Assembly: GCF_039522165.1 (NCBI RefSeq)
Contig: NZ_BAAADE010000005.1
Location: 62,001 to 126,000, forward strand
DNA length: 64,000 bases
Direction of reading: 5' to 3'
Source of the DNA: Paenochrobactrum glaciei
GTDB taxonomy: Bacteria > Pseudomonadota > Alphaproteobacteria > Rhizobiales > Rhizobiaceae
Position numbers and translations under genes: made by a program
Shown here: piece after piece, positions 1-8,700 of the stretch
How the letters are laid out: the number at the start of each line of letters is the position of its first letter
Numbering within the stretch: the first letter of the stretch is position 1
The notes under the pieces: model-generated
What the model was told of the DNA's origin: nothing
The model's input: only the letters and a program-made list of their open reading frames with translations
Database searches by the model: none

Positions 1-932
1 TCAAAATCGTTGTCGGCGATGATGTTTCTGACCCTAAACAGGGCATTTCGGTCGCCAATAAATTTGCCGGTGACGGCGTTCAGTTCATGATCGGGCCTTA
101 TAACTCTGGCGTCGCTATTCCGGCTGCTGATGTTTATGCCGAAAACGGCATTCTGATGATGAGCCCTGGTGCAACCAATCCAGGTTATACTGAAAAAGGC
201 TTGTGGAACGTGTTTCGTACCTGTGGCCGTGATGACCAGCAGGGTATCGTTGCCGGTGAATATATTGCGAAATATTTCAAAGATAAGAAAATCGCAGTTG
301 TTCACGATAAAACCCCTTATGGTCAGGGTTTGGCAGATGCCACCAAGAAGAAGTTCAACGAACTTGGTGTCAAAGAAGTTCTTTATGAAGGCGTCAATGT
401 TGGCGAAAAAGACTTCTCTGCTCTGATTACCAAAGCAAAAGCTGCTGGTATTGAAGCCATCTATTGGGGTGGTGTGCATACTGAAGGTGGTCTGATTATT
501 CGTCAGCTGGCTGAGAATAATTTGAAGGTTCCTGTCATTTCCGGTGATGCGATCGTGAATAACGAATTGGCATCGATTGCCGGTGATGCAGTGATTGGTA
601 CACTCAACACCTTTGGTCCGGATCCACGTGTGGATCCAGCCAATAAGGAACTGGTTGAGAAGTTCCGTGCAGCAGGTTTCGAACCTGAAGCCTACACCAT
701 CTACTCCTATGCAGCTGCACAGGCAATCGCAGCCGCAGCCGCAGCCGCTGGTAGCAATGATCCGCAGCAGGTCGCCGCAGCACTGAAAGAAAAGGGACCG
801 TTCCAGACCGCTCTGGGCGCACTTTCCTTTGATGCTAAAGGTGACGCGGAACTGCCGGGTTACGTCATGTATGAGTGGAAGAAAAATGCTGATGGCAACT
901 ATGTCTATGAACAGCAGGTTCTTGCCAATTAA
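1..932 (+). CDS. Branched-chain amino acid ABC transporter substrate-binding protein (5' partial)
   Basis: The reading frame is open from base 3, so the start codon and signal peptide lie before the window; about 309 codons are visible. The protein matches the LivJ/LivK/BraC periplasmic binding family (type I fold): an early segment reading SDPKQGISVANKF, then MIGPYNSGVAIPAADVY, the hinge-side stretch near YGQGLADATKKKF, and a C-terminal YEWKKNADGNYVYEQ. It would capture leucine, isoleucine, valine or a related amino acid in the periplasm and hand it to a LivHMGF permease, none of which is in the window. An alanine-rich run near codon 235 is the only oddity. The gene ends with a strong terminator, so it is the last or only gene of its transcript. 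Family is confident; ligand is not. Confidence 0.9.
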   Translation, partial: KIVVGDDVSDPKQGISVANKFAGDGVQFMIGPYNSGVAIPAADVYAENGILMMSPGATNPGYTEKGLWNVFRTCGRDDQQGIVAGEYIAKYFKDKKIAVVHDKTPYGQGLADATKKKFNELGVKEVLYEGVNVGEKDFSALITKAKAAGIEAIYWGGVHTEGGLIIRQLAENNLKVPVISGDAIVNNELASIAGDAVIGTLNTFGPDPRVDPANKELVEKFRAAGFEPEAYTIYSYAAAQAIAAAAAAAGSNDPQQVAAALKEKGPFQTALGALSFDAKGDAELPGYVMYEWKKNADGNYVYEQQVLAN

Positions 933-955
933 TATATGACACGAACTGAAATCAA

Positions 956-997
956 ATATCCCCGCCGTTTGAACGCAAGCGGCGGGGATATTTTTTT
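956..997 (+). terminator. Rho-independent terminator after the binding-protein gene
   Basis: A GC-rich inverted repeat (ccccgccg / cggcgggg, extended by atat on both sides) with a 12-base loop is followed by seven T residues. It begins 24 bases after the stop codon. Confidence 0.9.
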
Positions 998-1137
998 AAG
1001 TAAGCTTTCTGAAAACGGGGGGGGAGCCGTCACTATTTGAATTTTGTCATGCGCTATTGTTTTGACATATCTGCGTGGTTTTGAAAGAAGCACGGTGACG
1101 TTCTTTTTATTTCAAAATCAATAGTGGCGCACTCCTT

Positions 1138-2334
1138 TTGACCTCTGCATCCATCACTCCATCGCTTTTCCAGCGTTTAAAAACGGCTTTCCCGCCATCA
1201 CGTTTGGCTGTGGCACTGTTGTTTTTAATGAACGGCTATATCTTCGGTAGCTGGGCACCACGTATTCCTGAATTTGCAGCACGTATGGGATTTGATACGG
1301 CGCAAATGGGGATGATGATCCTGATCTTCGGGATTGGCTCAGTATTGTTCATGCCGCTTTCCGGCGCTTTATGTGCGCGTTTCGGATCTGCGATTATTGT
1401 TAAAATATCAGCCCTTGCCGTGGTGCCGGTGTTGCTTTTAATCAGTCTTGTTTCGCATGGGACGATTGCAATTCTGGTGCTTTTTTATTTTGGCGGCTTT
1501 ATTGCGGCGATGGATGTGGCGATGAATGCCAATGCGGTGGCAATGGAAAAATCGCTCCGCCGTGCGGTGATGTCTTCATGCCATGCTTTTTGGAGCCTTG
1601 GCGGATTGCTGGGGGCGGGCAGTGCCGGTTATCTTTTGATCCATCTTGGCTCACTAGCACATGGGGTGATCGTATCAGTTGTGGCCGGATTGCTGCTGAG
1701 TTTTGCCTGGGGGCGGATTTTGGAAGACAAAATCACTGAAGCCAGCGAGCGCCCGAAACTCAGCCTGCCGCGGCAACCACTGCCATGGCTTATTGGCATC
1801 TTGGCTTTATTTTCCATGATACCGGAAGGGGCAATCATGGATTGGGGCAGTTATTATCTGCGACAGGATTATGGCGCATCGGTTGAAACCGCCAGTTTTG
1901 CTTTTGCCGCTTTTTCTCTCACAATGGCGATGATGCGTTTTGCCGGTGACAGCGTGCGTGATCGCTTTGGCGCAGTCAGCACATTGCGGGTCTGCACGGT
2001 GGTGGCCATCACCGGCTTGCTGATGGCAGCTTTTGCCCCGACACCCTGGCTGGCTATTGCCGGTTTTGCTGTATGCGGCATCGGTATTTCCAATATGGCA
2101 CCAATCATCTTTTCGATGGCCGGTAATGTGCCGGGCGTTGTGCCAAGTGTCAGCCTGTCGATCACCACCAGTCTTGGCTATTCCGGCACGCTGGTGGCAC
2201 CCTCACTGATTGGCTGGATTGCTAAGTTTCATGGCTTCGCATTGGTCTTTGCTTGTCTGCCGCTTTTATTACTTGTGGTGCTGGTCTTTTCAAAGCTTGC
2301 ACGCTTTGCCGACCATAATCATGGCGGACATTAA
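1138..2334 (+). CDS. MFS transporter, YbjJ-like
   Basis: A 398-residue polytopic membrane protein with about 12 hydrophobic helices and the major facilitator layout. The N-terminal NGYIFGSWAPRIPEF and the central PEGAIMDWGSYYLRQDYG are typical of the YbjJ branch, whose substrates are unknown. The start is uncertain: TTG at 1138 gives a plausible cytoplasmic leader, while the first in-frame ATG (1228) falls inside the first membrane helix. No operon partner is apparent; the 5' side is a 200-base gap after a terminator and ispG follows 150 bases downstream. Inner-membrane location is secure, substrate is not inferable. Confidence 0.85.
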   Translation: MTSASITPSLFQRLKTAFPPSRLAVALLFLMNGYIFGSWAPRIPEFAARMGFDTAQMGMMILIFGIGSVLFMPLSGALCARFGSAIIVKISALAVVPVLLLISLVSHGTIAILVLFYFGGFIAAMDVAMNANAVAMEKSLRRAVMSSCHAFWSLGGLLGAGSAGYLLIHLGSLAHGVIVSVVAGLLLSFAWGRILEDKITEASERPKLSLPRQPLPWLIGILALFSMIPEGAIMDWGSYYLRQDYGASVETASFAFAAFSLTMAMMRFAGDSVRDRFGAVSTLRVCTVVAITGLLMAAFAPTPWLAIAGFAVCGIGISNMAPIIFSMAGNVPGVVPSVSLSITTSLGYSGTLVAPSLIGWIAKFHGFALVFACLPLLLLVVLVFSKLARFADHNHGGH

Positions 2335-2405
2335 GCAAAGCCAATAAAATTCTGCATGATTGCCCCGACAAGGGGCGACATGCGACTTGTAAGGGACTAT
2401 ATAAA

Positions 2406-2421
2406 GCCATAAATTTATGGC
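2406..2421. promoter_or_regulatory. 16-base perfect palindrome upstream of ispG
   Basis: gccataaatttatggc reads the same on both strands and lies about 70 bases before the ispG start. A small hairpin gcccc-gacaa-ggggc precedes it at 2362-2376. It could be an operator or chance; no known regulator motif is recognised. Confidence 0.3.
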
Positions 2422-2489
2422 ACTTGATATTTGTGATCATAATGCGCAGCCATCGAGCAGTTTAAAAAATCCTGGATGAATTGAATAAA

Positions 2490-3764
2490 ATGGCCTCCGA
2501 ACAAATCAGCTATTTTTCGCACCCTTTTGCCCGCCGCACTTCTGTTGGCGTGGATGTTGGCGGTGTGATAGTGGGCGGCGGCGCGCCTGTTGTGGTGCAG
2601 TCGATGACCAATACGGACACGGCTGATATCGATGGCACTGTGGCGCAGGTTGCAGCCCTTCACCATGCAGGTTCTGAACTGGTGCGCATTACCGTTGACC
2701 GTGATGAGTCGGCTGCGGCTGTGCCGAAAATCCGCGAACGTCTGGAGCGCTTGGGGCTCGACGTGCCGCTGGTGGGAGATTTCCATTATATCGGCCATAA
2801 ATTGCTGGCTGATCATCCCGCTTGTGCCGAAGCTTTGGCGAAATATCGCATCAATCCGGGCAATGTCGGTTTCAAGGATAAAAAAGACAAGCAGTTTGCC
2901 GATATTGTCGAAATGGCAATTCGCTATAATAAGCCGGTGCGCATTGGCGTGAACTGGGGTTCACTTGATCAGGAATTGCTCACCACTTTGATGGATCGCA
3001 ATCAGGCGGAAGGTGCACCTTTGACCGCGCAGCAAGTGATGCGGGAAGCAATTGTGCAGTCTGCGTTGATTTCCGCTGATCTGGCGGAGGAAATTGGTCT
3101 GCCGCGCGACAAAATCATTCTGTCTGCCAAAGTCAGTCAGGTGCAGGATTTGATCGCGGTCTATACCGAGCTGGCGCAGCGCTCCAACCATGCATTGCAT
3201 CTGGGGCTGACTGAAGCAGGGATGGGCACCAAAGGCGTGGTGGCATCGTCAGCTTCAATGGGTATTTTGTTGCAGCAGGGTATCGGCGACACAATCCGCA
3301 TTTCGCTGACACCGGAACCAGGTGGCGACCGCACCCGTGAGGTGCAGGTCTCGCAGGAATTGTTGCAGACCATGGGCTTCCGTCAGTTTATTCCGATTGT
3401 GGCGGCGTGCCCTGGTTGCGGACGCACCACTTCGACGGTGTTTCAGGAACTGGCGCAGACCATTCAGGATGATATCCGCAAGAATATGCCGGTCTGGCGT
3501 GAGAAATATCCAGGTGTCGAAGCGCTTTCTGTTGCGGTGATGGGTTGCATCGTTAATGGGCCGGGCGAATCGAAACATGCTGATATTGGCATTTCATTGC
3601 CGGGCACAGGTGAAACGCCGTCAGCACCGGTTTTTGTCGATGGTAAAAAAGTAACCACATTGCGTGGACCGGCAATTGCCGAAGATTTCCAGAAAATGGT
3701 TGCCGACTATATCGAAAACCGTTTTGGCCTTGGCGCTAAAGAACAGGTGAAGGCGCAAGCCTGA
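2490..3764 (+). CDS. ispG: 4-hydroxy-3-methylbut-2-enyl diphosphate synthase (flavodoxin)
   Basis: IspG (GcpE) catalyses the penultimate step of the MEP pathway, converting the cyclic diphosphate MEcPP to HMBPP with a [4Fe-4S] cluster. The N-terminal barrel is visible (VVVQSMTNTDTADIDGTV near residue 30). The cluster ligands are Cys307 and Cys310 in ACPGCGRT and Cys353 in MGCIVNGPGE. Length of 424 residues fits the alphaproteobacterial form. ATG 2490 is chosen to give MASEQISYFSHPF; an in-frame TTG at 2481 lies nearer the ggatga Shine-Dalgarno-like stretch and cannot be excluded. It sits next to, but convergent with, ispA, so two isoprenoid genes adjoin without forming an operon. Confidence 0.95.
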   Translation: MASEQISYFSHPFARRTSVGVDVGGVIVGGGAPVVVQSMTNTDTADIDGTVAQVAALHHAGSELVRITVDRDESAAAVPKIRERLERLGLDVPLVGDFHYIGHKLLADHPACAEALAKYRINPGNVGFKDKKDKQFADIVEMAIRYNKPVRIGVNWGSLDQELLTTLMDRNQAEGAPLTAQQVMREAIVQSALISADLAEEIGLPRDKIILSAKVSQVQDLIAVYTELAQRSNHALHLGLTEAGMGTKGVVASSASMGILLQQGIGDTIRISLTPEPGGDRTREVQVSQELLQTMGFRQFIPIVAACPGCGRTTSTVFQELAQTIQDDIRKNMPVWREKYPGVEALSVAVMGCIVNGPGESKHADIGISLPGTGETPSAPVFVDGKKVTTLRGPAIAEDFQKMVADYIENRFGLGAKEQVKAQA

Positions 3765-3782
3765 GACTGGTAATTGCATTAT

Positions 3783-3824
3783 AAAAAAAGGCCGGTGTCT
3801 GATCATCAGACACCGGCCTTTTTA
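3783..3824. terminator. Bidirectional terminator between ispG and ispA
   Basis: A 13-bp stem (ggccggtgtctga / tcagacaccggcc) is flanked by an A run on the left and a T run on the right, so it can serve both convergent genes. Confidence 0.92.
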
Positions 3825-3840
3825 TTGGGTTGAAATGATT

Positions 3841-4761
3841 TCAGCTCTCGCGATTGGCGATGAAATGCGCGGCTTGTTTCAAAATCTCGGCCTTGTCACC
3901 AAATGGGGACAGCAATTCTTCAGCTTGCGCTACCAAGCCAGCCAACTGGTTGCGTGTCCAGTCAATGCCATGAAGCGCCACTAATGTGGCTTTTCCGGCG
4001 GCCGCATCTTTGCCAGCGGCTTTACCAAGATGCGCTGCATCCGAGGTTACATCCAGAAGATCATCAGCCAGCTGGAAAGCAAGGCCAATTGCTGAGCCAA
4101 ACTCTGCCAGACGCTCACGTTCTTGGCGCGTTGCACCGCCAATAATGGCTCCGCTTTCGCAGGCAAAACGAATGAGCGCGCCGGTTTTCATCGCTTGCAA
4201 AGTGATGATGCCAGCTTCATCCGGATTTTGTTCTTCTGCCATGAGATCAAGGGCTTGGCCGCCTGCCATGCCACCAGGGCCCGCTGCACGGGCAAGGCTT
4301 AACACCAGTTCCAGTCTGGTTGCGGCGTCAAGTTCGGTTTCTTCGCTGGCGATAATGTCAAAAGCATAAGTCAGCAGGCTGTCACCGGCCAGAATGGCGG
4401 CGGCTTCATCAAAGGCTTTATGCAGTGTTGGTTGGCCGCGGCGCAGATCATCATCATCCATGGCTGGCAGGTCATCATGCACAAGTGAATAGCAATGGAT
4501 GCTTTCAAGTGCTGCCGCAACGCGCAGTGCGGCTTCTTCATTCGCACCAAAAAGGGCGGCGGTTTCCATCACTAAAAACGGGCGCAGGCGTTTGCCGCCA
4601 TTTAAAACGCCATAGCGCATGGCTGCCATCAGCCGTTCCGGACGGGCAATTTCGCCCGCTCTTAACCGCTCATCCAGCAATTTTTGCAGGATGGTTTCAA
4701 CCTGCATAGCACGGGTTGCAAGCGCGGTGGTGAAATGAGGTGCAAGACTGTTCTTATCCAT
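3841..4761 (-). CDS. ispA: Polyprenyl synthetase, farnesyl (or geranylgeranyl) diphosphate synthase
   Basis: A short-chain trans-prenyltransferase that condenses IPP with allylic diphosphates to supply precursors for undecaprenol, quinones and hopanoids. The first aspartate-rich motif is DDLPAMDDDD (residues 96-105) and the second is QLADDLLD (230-237); the substrate-binding GGKRLRP is at 55-61. The 306 residues match IspA-type enzymes. ATG 4761 is preferred; a TTG at 4797 in frame would add 12 residues with no family support. Chain length cannot be settled from sequence alone. It is divergent from mtgA, with an inverted repeat ttaaca-tt-tgttaa in the shared upstream region. Confidence 0.88.
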   Translation of the reverse strand: MDKNSLAPHFTTALATRAMQVETILQKLLDERLRAGEIARPERLMAAMRYGVLNGGKRLRPFLVMETAALFGANEEAALRVAAALESIHCYSLVHDDLPAMDDDDLRRGQPTLHKAFDEAAAILAGDSLLTYAFDIIASEETELDAATRLELVLSLARAAGPGGMAGGQALDLMAEEQNPDEAGIITLQAMKTGALIRFACESGAIIGGATRQERERLAEFGSAIGLAFQLADDLLDVTSDAAHLGKAAGKDAAAGKATLVALHGIDWTRNQLAGLVAQAEELLSPFGDKAEILKQAAHFIANRES

Positions 4762-4946
4762 GACGGAAGCGTTTACCAGACTATAGGAGGGGGTCAACTA
4801 TCGGAGCTTGAAGATTGTATGAAACCAGCATCATAAATTTGCCATGATAAACCTTGTTTAACATTTGTTAACTTTCCGGCAAACGGGTTCATTCTGCTAA
4901 TTAAATAGTCTATGGCTTATCGAACAAGAAGAACAGGCTGAGTTTA

Positions 4947-5675
4947 GTGGAAAAAGACTTTAATCAAAACAAGGATGACGGTGATGACACCGCTAAGTCT
5001 GCCGGCAAAGGTTGCTTGCGTCTTGTTTTCAAGATTGGTCTGTTTTTACTGATATTACCGATTCTGTTGCTGGGCATTTATAAAGTGCCGTTTGTGCATC
5101 CGGTTTCCACATTAATGCTCAAAGATCAGTTGCTGTTACAGACAATGGAGCGGCAATGGATCGATATTGATGATATTTCGCCTCATTTGGTCAATGCTGT
5201 GATGATGTCGGAAGATGGCCAGTTTTGCAGCCATAGCGGCGTGGACTGGCATCAGATGTCGCTGGTGGTGAAAGATGCAGTGAATGGCGAACCGGCGCGT
5301 GGCGCCTCTACCATCACCATGCAGACGGCAAAGAATCTCTTTCTGTGGAATGGCCGCTCTTATTTCAGAAAAGCACTGGAGCTGCCGTTGTCGATGGCAA
5401 CGGATATGGTGCTTTCTAAAAAGCGTGTGATGGAAATTTATTTGAATATTGCTGAATGGGGGCCGGGAATTTACGGTGTGGAGGCCGCTTCACAGTATTA
5501 TTTTAAGCGCTCAGCATCAAAACTGACCTTGCAACAAGCTTCCCTTCTGGCTGTCACTTTGCCAAATCCTGCGGTGCGCAATCCAACCAAGCCCAGCCGT
5601 GGTATGGTAAGAACCGCCAATATTATACAGAATCGGGCAAAAAAAGCAGGGCCTTATGTTGCCTGTGTGCGCTGA
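4947..5675 (+). CDS. mtgA: Monofunctional biosynthetic peptidoglycan transglycosylase
   Basis: A GT51-family glycosyltransferase that polymerises lipid II into glycan strands on the outer face of the inner membrane. A charged N-terminus is followed by one membrane anchor (about residues 28-46). The catalytic glutamate is Glu89 in SEDGQFCSHSGVDW, and the second region shows ARGASTITMQTAKNLFLW and KKRVMEIYLNIAEWGPGIYG. There is no transpeptidase domain, so it is MtgA rather than a class A PBP; 242 residues is normal. The start is GTG. Confidence 0.93.
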   Translation: MEKDFNQNKDDGDDTAKSAGKGCLRLVFKIGLFLLILPILLLGIYKVPFVHPVSTLMLKDQLLLQTMERQWIDIDDISPHLVNAVMMSEDGQFCSHSGVDWHQMSLVVKDAVNGEPARGASTITMQTAKNLFLWNGRSYFRKALELPLSMATDMVLSKKRVMEIYLNIAEWGPGIYGVEAASQYYFKRSASKLTLQQASLLAVTLPNPAVRNPTKPSRGMVRTANIIQNRAKKAGPYVACVR

Positions 5676-5863
5676 GGCTGACGCAGCTTAGTTTGTGCTG
5701 ACTGCGCTGATAAGTTTAATTGACCTTTCAGAAATGCTGTGTAGAAGCACTTATAAGCAATAGTTAGAACAGTGATGATGCAAAAAAATGCGAATTTGAC
5801 TGGTCAAACGCTGCCAGAACGTGTATAGGCTCGTCACTTTCCGGAATCTTGTCCGATGTGACA

Positions 5864-5878
5864 GGCTCCATTGGAGCC
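5864..5878 (+). promoter_or_regulatory. Small hairpin in the rpmF leader
   Basis: ggctcc-att-ggagcc forms a 6-bp stem about 40 bases before the rpmF ATG. It may be a leader element of the ribosomal protein gene, but there is no T run and no known leader motif. Confidence 0.3.
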
Positions 5879-5917
5879 GGGCCGGACTATTATTGACCGA
5901 TCATTGGAGCAGAATCC

Positions 5918-6100
5918 ATGGCTGTACCTAAACGAAAAACTTCCCCGTCGAAGCGCGGTATGCGTCGTTCGGCTGATGCCCTGAAGGCGCCTACCTATGT
6001 TGAAGACAAAAACTCAGGTGAACTGCGCCGTCCGCATCATATCGATCTGAAGAGCGGTATGTATCGTGGCCGTCAGGTTATCACACCGAAGGAAGCTTAA
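5918..6100 (+). CDS. rpmF: 50S ribosomal protein L32
   Basis: A 60-residue basic protein starting MAVPKRKTSPSKRGMRR, the L32 signature. It has no cysteines, so it is the zinc-free form usual in alphaproteobacteria. The ATG is preceded by a ggag motif. It is transcribed alone, between mtgA and two terminators. In several relatives rpmF sits between mtgA and the thiolase region, as here. Confidence 0.97.
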   Translation: MAVPKRKTSPSKRGMRRSADALKAPTYVEDKNSGELRRPHHIDLKSGMYRGRQVITPKEA

Positions 6101-6147
6101 GCTTCTTCAATAGTCTGCGCTTTACGCTCAGAATATTGTTTGTGAAT

Positions 6148-6187
6148 TAAAAACGCCGTGCGAATTTCGCGCGGTGTTTTTATTTGT
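6148..6187 (+). terminator. Terminator after rpmF
   Basis: aacgccgtgcg pairs with cgcgcggtgtt (two G-T wobbles) around a short loop and runs into T-rich sequence, 50 bases after the rpmF stop. Confidence 0.75.
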
Positions 6188-6215
6188 TTTTAAGTTTGCT
6201 TATTAACAGACACAT

Positions 6216-6255
6216 AAAAAGCCTCCGTGTGGTTTCCCGCACGGAGGCTTTTTTG
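6216..6255. terminator. Second, bidirectional terminator
   Basis: aaaaagcctccgtg pairs with cacggaggcttttt. The A and T flanks allow use on both strands: as backup for rpmF and as the end of the leftward GlcG-like transcript. Confidence 0.85.
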
Positions 6256-6271
6256 TTGTCAGTGATGCTGA

Positions 6272-6377
6272 TTAGAGCGCCGTGTGCCAGACTTGGCACA
6301 CAAAGGTCGCTCTAACACTTTAAAATTAGAGCATAATTTTACCTTAAACTGATCCAAGTTTAAGGAATTATGCTCTA
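6272..6377. repeat. Two-hairpin intergenic repeat (RIME-like)
   Basis: Two adjoining imperfect palindromes, each bounded by tagagc / gctcta. The first runs 6272-6320 with an inner gtgtgcc / ggcacac stem; the second runs 6328-6377 with ccttaaact / agtttaagg arms. The architecture matches the abundant agagcat...atgctct repeats of Rhizobiales intergenic DNA. Its last three bases form the stop codon of the leftward GlcG-like gene. A related hairpin lies at 38818-38859. Confidence 0.6.
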
Positions 6378-6806
6378 GTTCGCAACAGCGGTGAAGCCTG
6401 CGGCTTCAATACCGGCAATTGCTGCCAGCTCGTCATTGTCTGATGTGTCACCGGTGATGCCGACAGCGCCGAGAATTTCGTTCTCTGCATTTTTGATCAG
6501 CACGCCACCTGGAACAGCAACGATTTTGCCGCCGGAAACATTCGAAAGACCTTCGAGGAAATGCGGGCGGTCTTTAGCCTGATCGTTCAGCCAGCGTGAG
6601 CCTTTGCCCACAGCCAATGCGCCGTAAGCTTTGCCGGAAGCAATGGCGAAGCGTAAGTTTGATGAACCGTCCTGACGCTGAAACGCGGTCACATAGCCGC
6701 CTGCATCCAGTACAACAACTGAAAGCGGCTGCATGCCAGCTTCTTTAGCGCGTTCCAGTGCACCGTTGATCATCTGGTTGGCTTTGGCGAGGGTAAGTTT
6801 CGACAT
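6375..6806 (-). CDS. GlcG/HbpS-family (DUF336) protein
   Basis: A 143-residue single-domain protein of the GlcG/HbpS family: LTLAKANQMINGALERAKE, SVVVLDAGGYVTAFQRQDG, ASGKAYGALAVG, then IVAVPGGVLIKNAENEILGAVGITGDTSDNDELAAIAGIEAAG. Family members bind haem or act with glycolate or cobalamin-linked enzymes; no reaction can be assigned here. It has no signal peptide, so it is probably cytoplasmic. It is alone on its strand, and its stop codon lies inside an intergenic repeat, which suggests the original 3' end was replaced or fixed by repeat insertion. Confidence 0.85.
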   Translation of the reverse strand: MSKLTLAKANQMINGALERAKEAGMQPLSVVVLDAGGYVTAFQRQDGSSNLRFAIASGKAYGALAVGKGSRWLNDQAKDRPHFLEGLSNVSGGKIVAVPGGVLIKNAENEILGAVGITGDTSDNDELAAIAGIEAAGFTAVAN

Positions 6807-7054
6807 GAAAAACTCCTGTGATTTTCTGTCATCAATCTAGCGGCCTTGGCGGGACATTGCACGAGATAAGCTTCAATGTGTGGGAAAAACACTTAATCTA
6901 CAGCGTGAAGGATCAGCGTGCACACAAGGCTTAGCCGTTTGATGGAGAGGTGGCTGCGTCTGTTTTGTTGTTTATCGGCTCTTTTGTGATTACTGTATGG
7001 TCAAGAATATAAATTGCGGCGCCAAAAGCCAGCAAACCGGGAGCTTGAGATCTG

Positions 7055-8242
7055 ATGTCAGCCATGAATGATGTGATTGTGATTGCCAGTGCGGCTCGCA
7101 CGCCTGTGGGTAGTTTCAATGGTGCCTTTGCCAATGTACCGGCACATGAACTGGGAGCGACTGCGATTGCCGCAGCTTTGCAGCGTGCAGGTGTTGCGCC
7201 TGAAGATGTTGATGAAGTGGTGTTTGGTCAGGTTTTAACCGCTGGTGAGGGACAAAATCCGGCGCGCCAAGCCGCTAAACTTGCAGGTTGTCCGAATGAA
7301 ACTACCGCTTTCAGCCTCAATCAGCTTTGTGGTTCGGGTCTTCGTGCCGTTGCGGTTGGTATGCAGCAGATTTTAACGGGTGATGCTGATATTGTAGTGG
7401 CTGGTGGTCAGGAATCCATGTCGATGGCTCCGCATTGCGCGCATTTGCGCAGCGGTGTGAAGATGGGCGATTTCAAAATGGTCGATACCATGATGAAGGA
7501 TGGTCTGACTGATGCTTTCTTTGGCTATCCGATGGGCATCACGGCTGAAAATATTGCCACCCAATGGCAGTTGAGCCGTGAGACGCAGGATCAGTTTGCG
7601 GTTGATTCTCAAAATAAAGCTGAGGACGCACAAAAATCCGGTCGCTTTAAAGACGAGATCGTGCCGGTGGTGGTGAAAAGCCGCAAAGGCGACATCACCG
7701 TCAGCGAAGATGAATATATACGCCACGGCGCCACACTGGAAACAATGGCCAAGCTGCGTCCTGCTTTTGACAAGGCTGGCACGGTCACGGCAGGCAATGC
7801 GTCGGGCATCAATGATGGTGCGGCGGCTGTCGTGCTGATGAGTGCTGCTGAGGCTGAAAAGCGTCAGGTGAAGCCATTGGCGCGAATCGTTTCTTGGGCA
7901 ACGGCTGGTGTTGACCCATCAATTATGGGCACAGGGCCTATCCCGGCCTCGCAGAAAGCCTTGCAAAAGGCTGGCTGGACAGTGGATGATCTTGATCTGG
8001 TGGAGGCGAATGAAGCTTTTGCCGCTCAATCCTGCGCCGTGGTGCGCGATTTGAAACTTGATCCGGCTATTGTGAATGTTAACGGCGGGGCGATTGCTAT
8101 CGGTCATCCGATTGGCGCTTCAGGCGCAAGGGTGCTGACAACTTTGCTCTATGCCATGCAGCAACGCGATTTAAAGCGCGGCCTTGCCACTTTATGCATC
8201 GGCGGCGGTATGGGCGTTGCACTTTGCGTTGAACGCGACTGA
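7055..8242 (+). CDS. phaA: Acetyl-CoA C-acetyltransferase (beta-ketothiolase)
   Basis: Condenses two acetyl-CoA to acetoacetyl-CoA, or the reverse, feeding polyhydroxybutyrate synthesis or ketone-body and fatty-acid breakdown. The nucleophile is Cys92 in NQLCGSGLRA, the base is His351 in IGHPIGASGAR, and the second catalytic Cys381 lies in LCIGGGMGVA. Length of 395 residues is typical of biosynthetic thiolases. No phaB or phaC is adjacent, so the symbol is by homology only. The ATG follows the stretch gcttgagatctg. Confidence 0.92.
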   Translation: MSAMNDVIVIASAARTPVGSFNGAFANVPAHELGATAIAAALQRAGVAPEDVDEVVFGQVLTAGEGQNPARQAAKLAGCPNETTAFSLNQLCGSGLRAVAVGMQQILTGDADIVVAGGQESMSMAPHCAHLRSGVKMGDFKMVDTMMKDGLTDAFFGYPMGITAENIATQWQLSRETQDQFAVDSQNKAEDAQKSGRFKDEIVPVVVKSRKGDITVSEDEYIRHGATLETMAKLRPAFDKAGTVTAGNASGINDGAAAVVLMSAAEAEKRQVKPLARIVSWATAGVDPSIMGTGPIPASQKALQKAGWTVDDLDLVEANEAFAAQSCAVVRDLKLDPAIVNVNGGAIAIGHPIGASGARVLTTLLYAMQQRDLKRGLATLCIGGGMGVALCVERD

Positions 8243-8399
8243 GTGTTTAAACGAGTAAAAGCGCTCAAAGGTTAACAAAAAGCGGCTAAACTGCTCATTA
8301 TGACGGAGTTTATTGCAGCCCTGTCATTTTATTTAGTGCCTCTTTGCATGAGCGATCACCAGATAGAGTGTGAACAAAGAGCGAACAGTGATTCAGTGT

Positions 8400-8420
8400 C
8401 GATTCGTCGCCGATTCGTTC
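8400..8420. repeat. Direct repeat copy 1, with two GATTC sites
   Basis: A 21-base unit that is itself two cgattcgt blocks separated by cgc. It recurs without mismatch at 8680-8700. Both copies are preceded by a similar gtgaacaaa segment. Confidence 0.75.
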
Positions 8421-8679
8421 CGCCTTTGAGCCAAACCTTAACAAAAGCCCGAAAAATCAATGCTTTTGCTATGATCGGCTGCCTTTAAGCGGTAGGTTTA
8501 TTCAGCGGCTATTCGTCAGGAGTAGTATTCCTGCTTTTCTTGTTTCAAAAGTTAACGGGACAGCGTGTTTACGGCTTGCCTTTTGCGTGTCGGATTGAAG
8601 TCCTTTCACGCTATAGTAGTGGTTAGGTTGTGCCTCGCTATATGTAGCCGTGAACAAAAAGAGAAAGGCTGCGGGTCAA

Positions 8680-8700
8680 CGATTCGTCGCCGATTCGTTC
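8680..8700. repeat. Direct repeat copy 2, with two GATTC sites
   Basis: Identical to 8400-8420, at 280 bases spacing and about 160 bases before the helicase start. Confidence 0.75.

Noticed and set aside
8300..8488. 62-codon frame in the gap before the helicase
   Set aside because: Poor ribosome site and no family resemblance; it overlaps the GANTC repeat.
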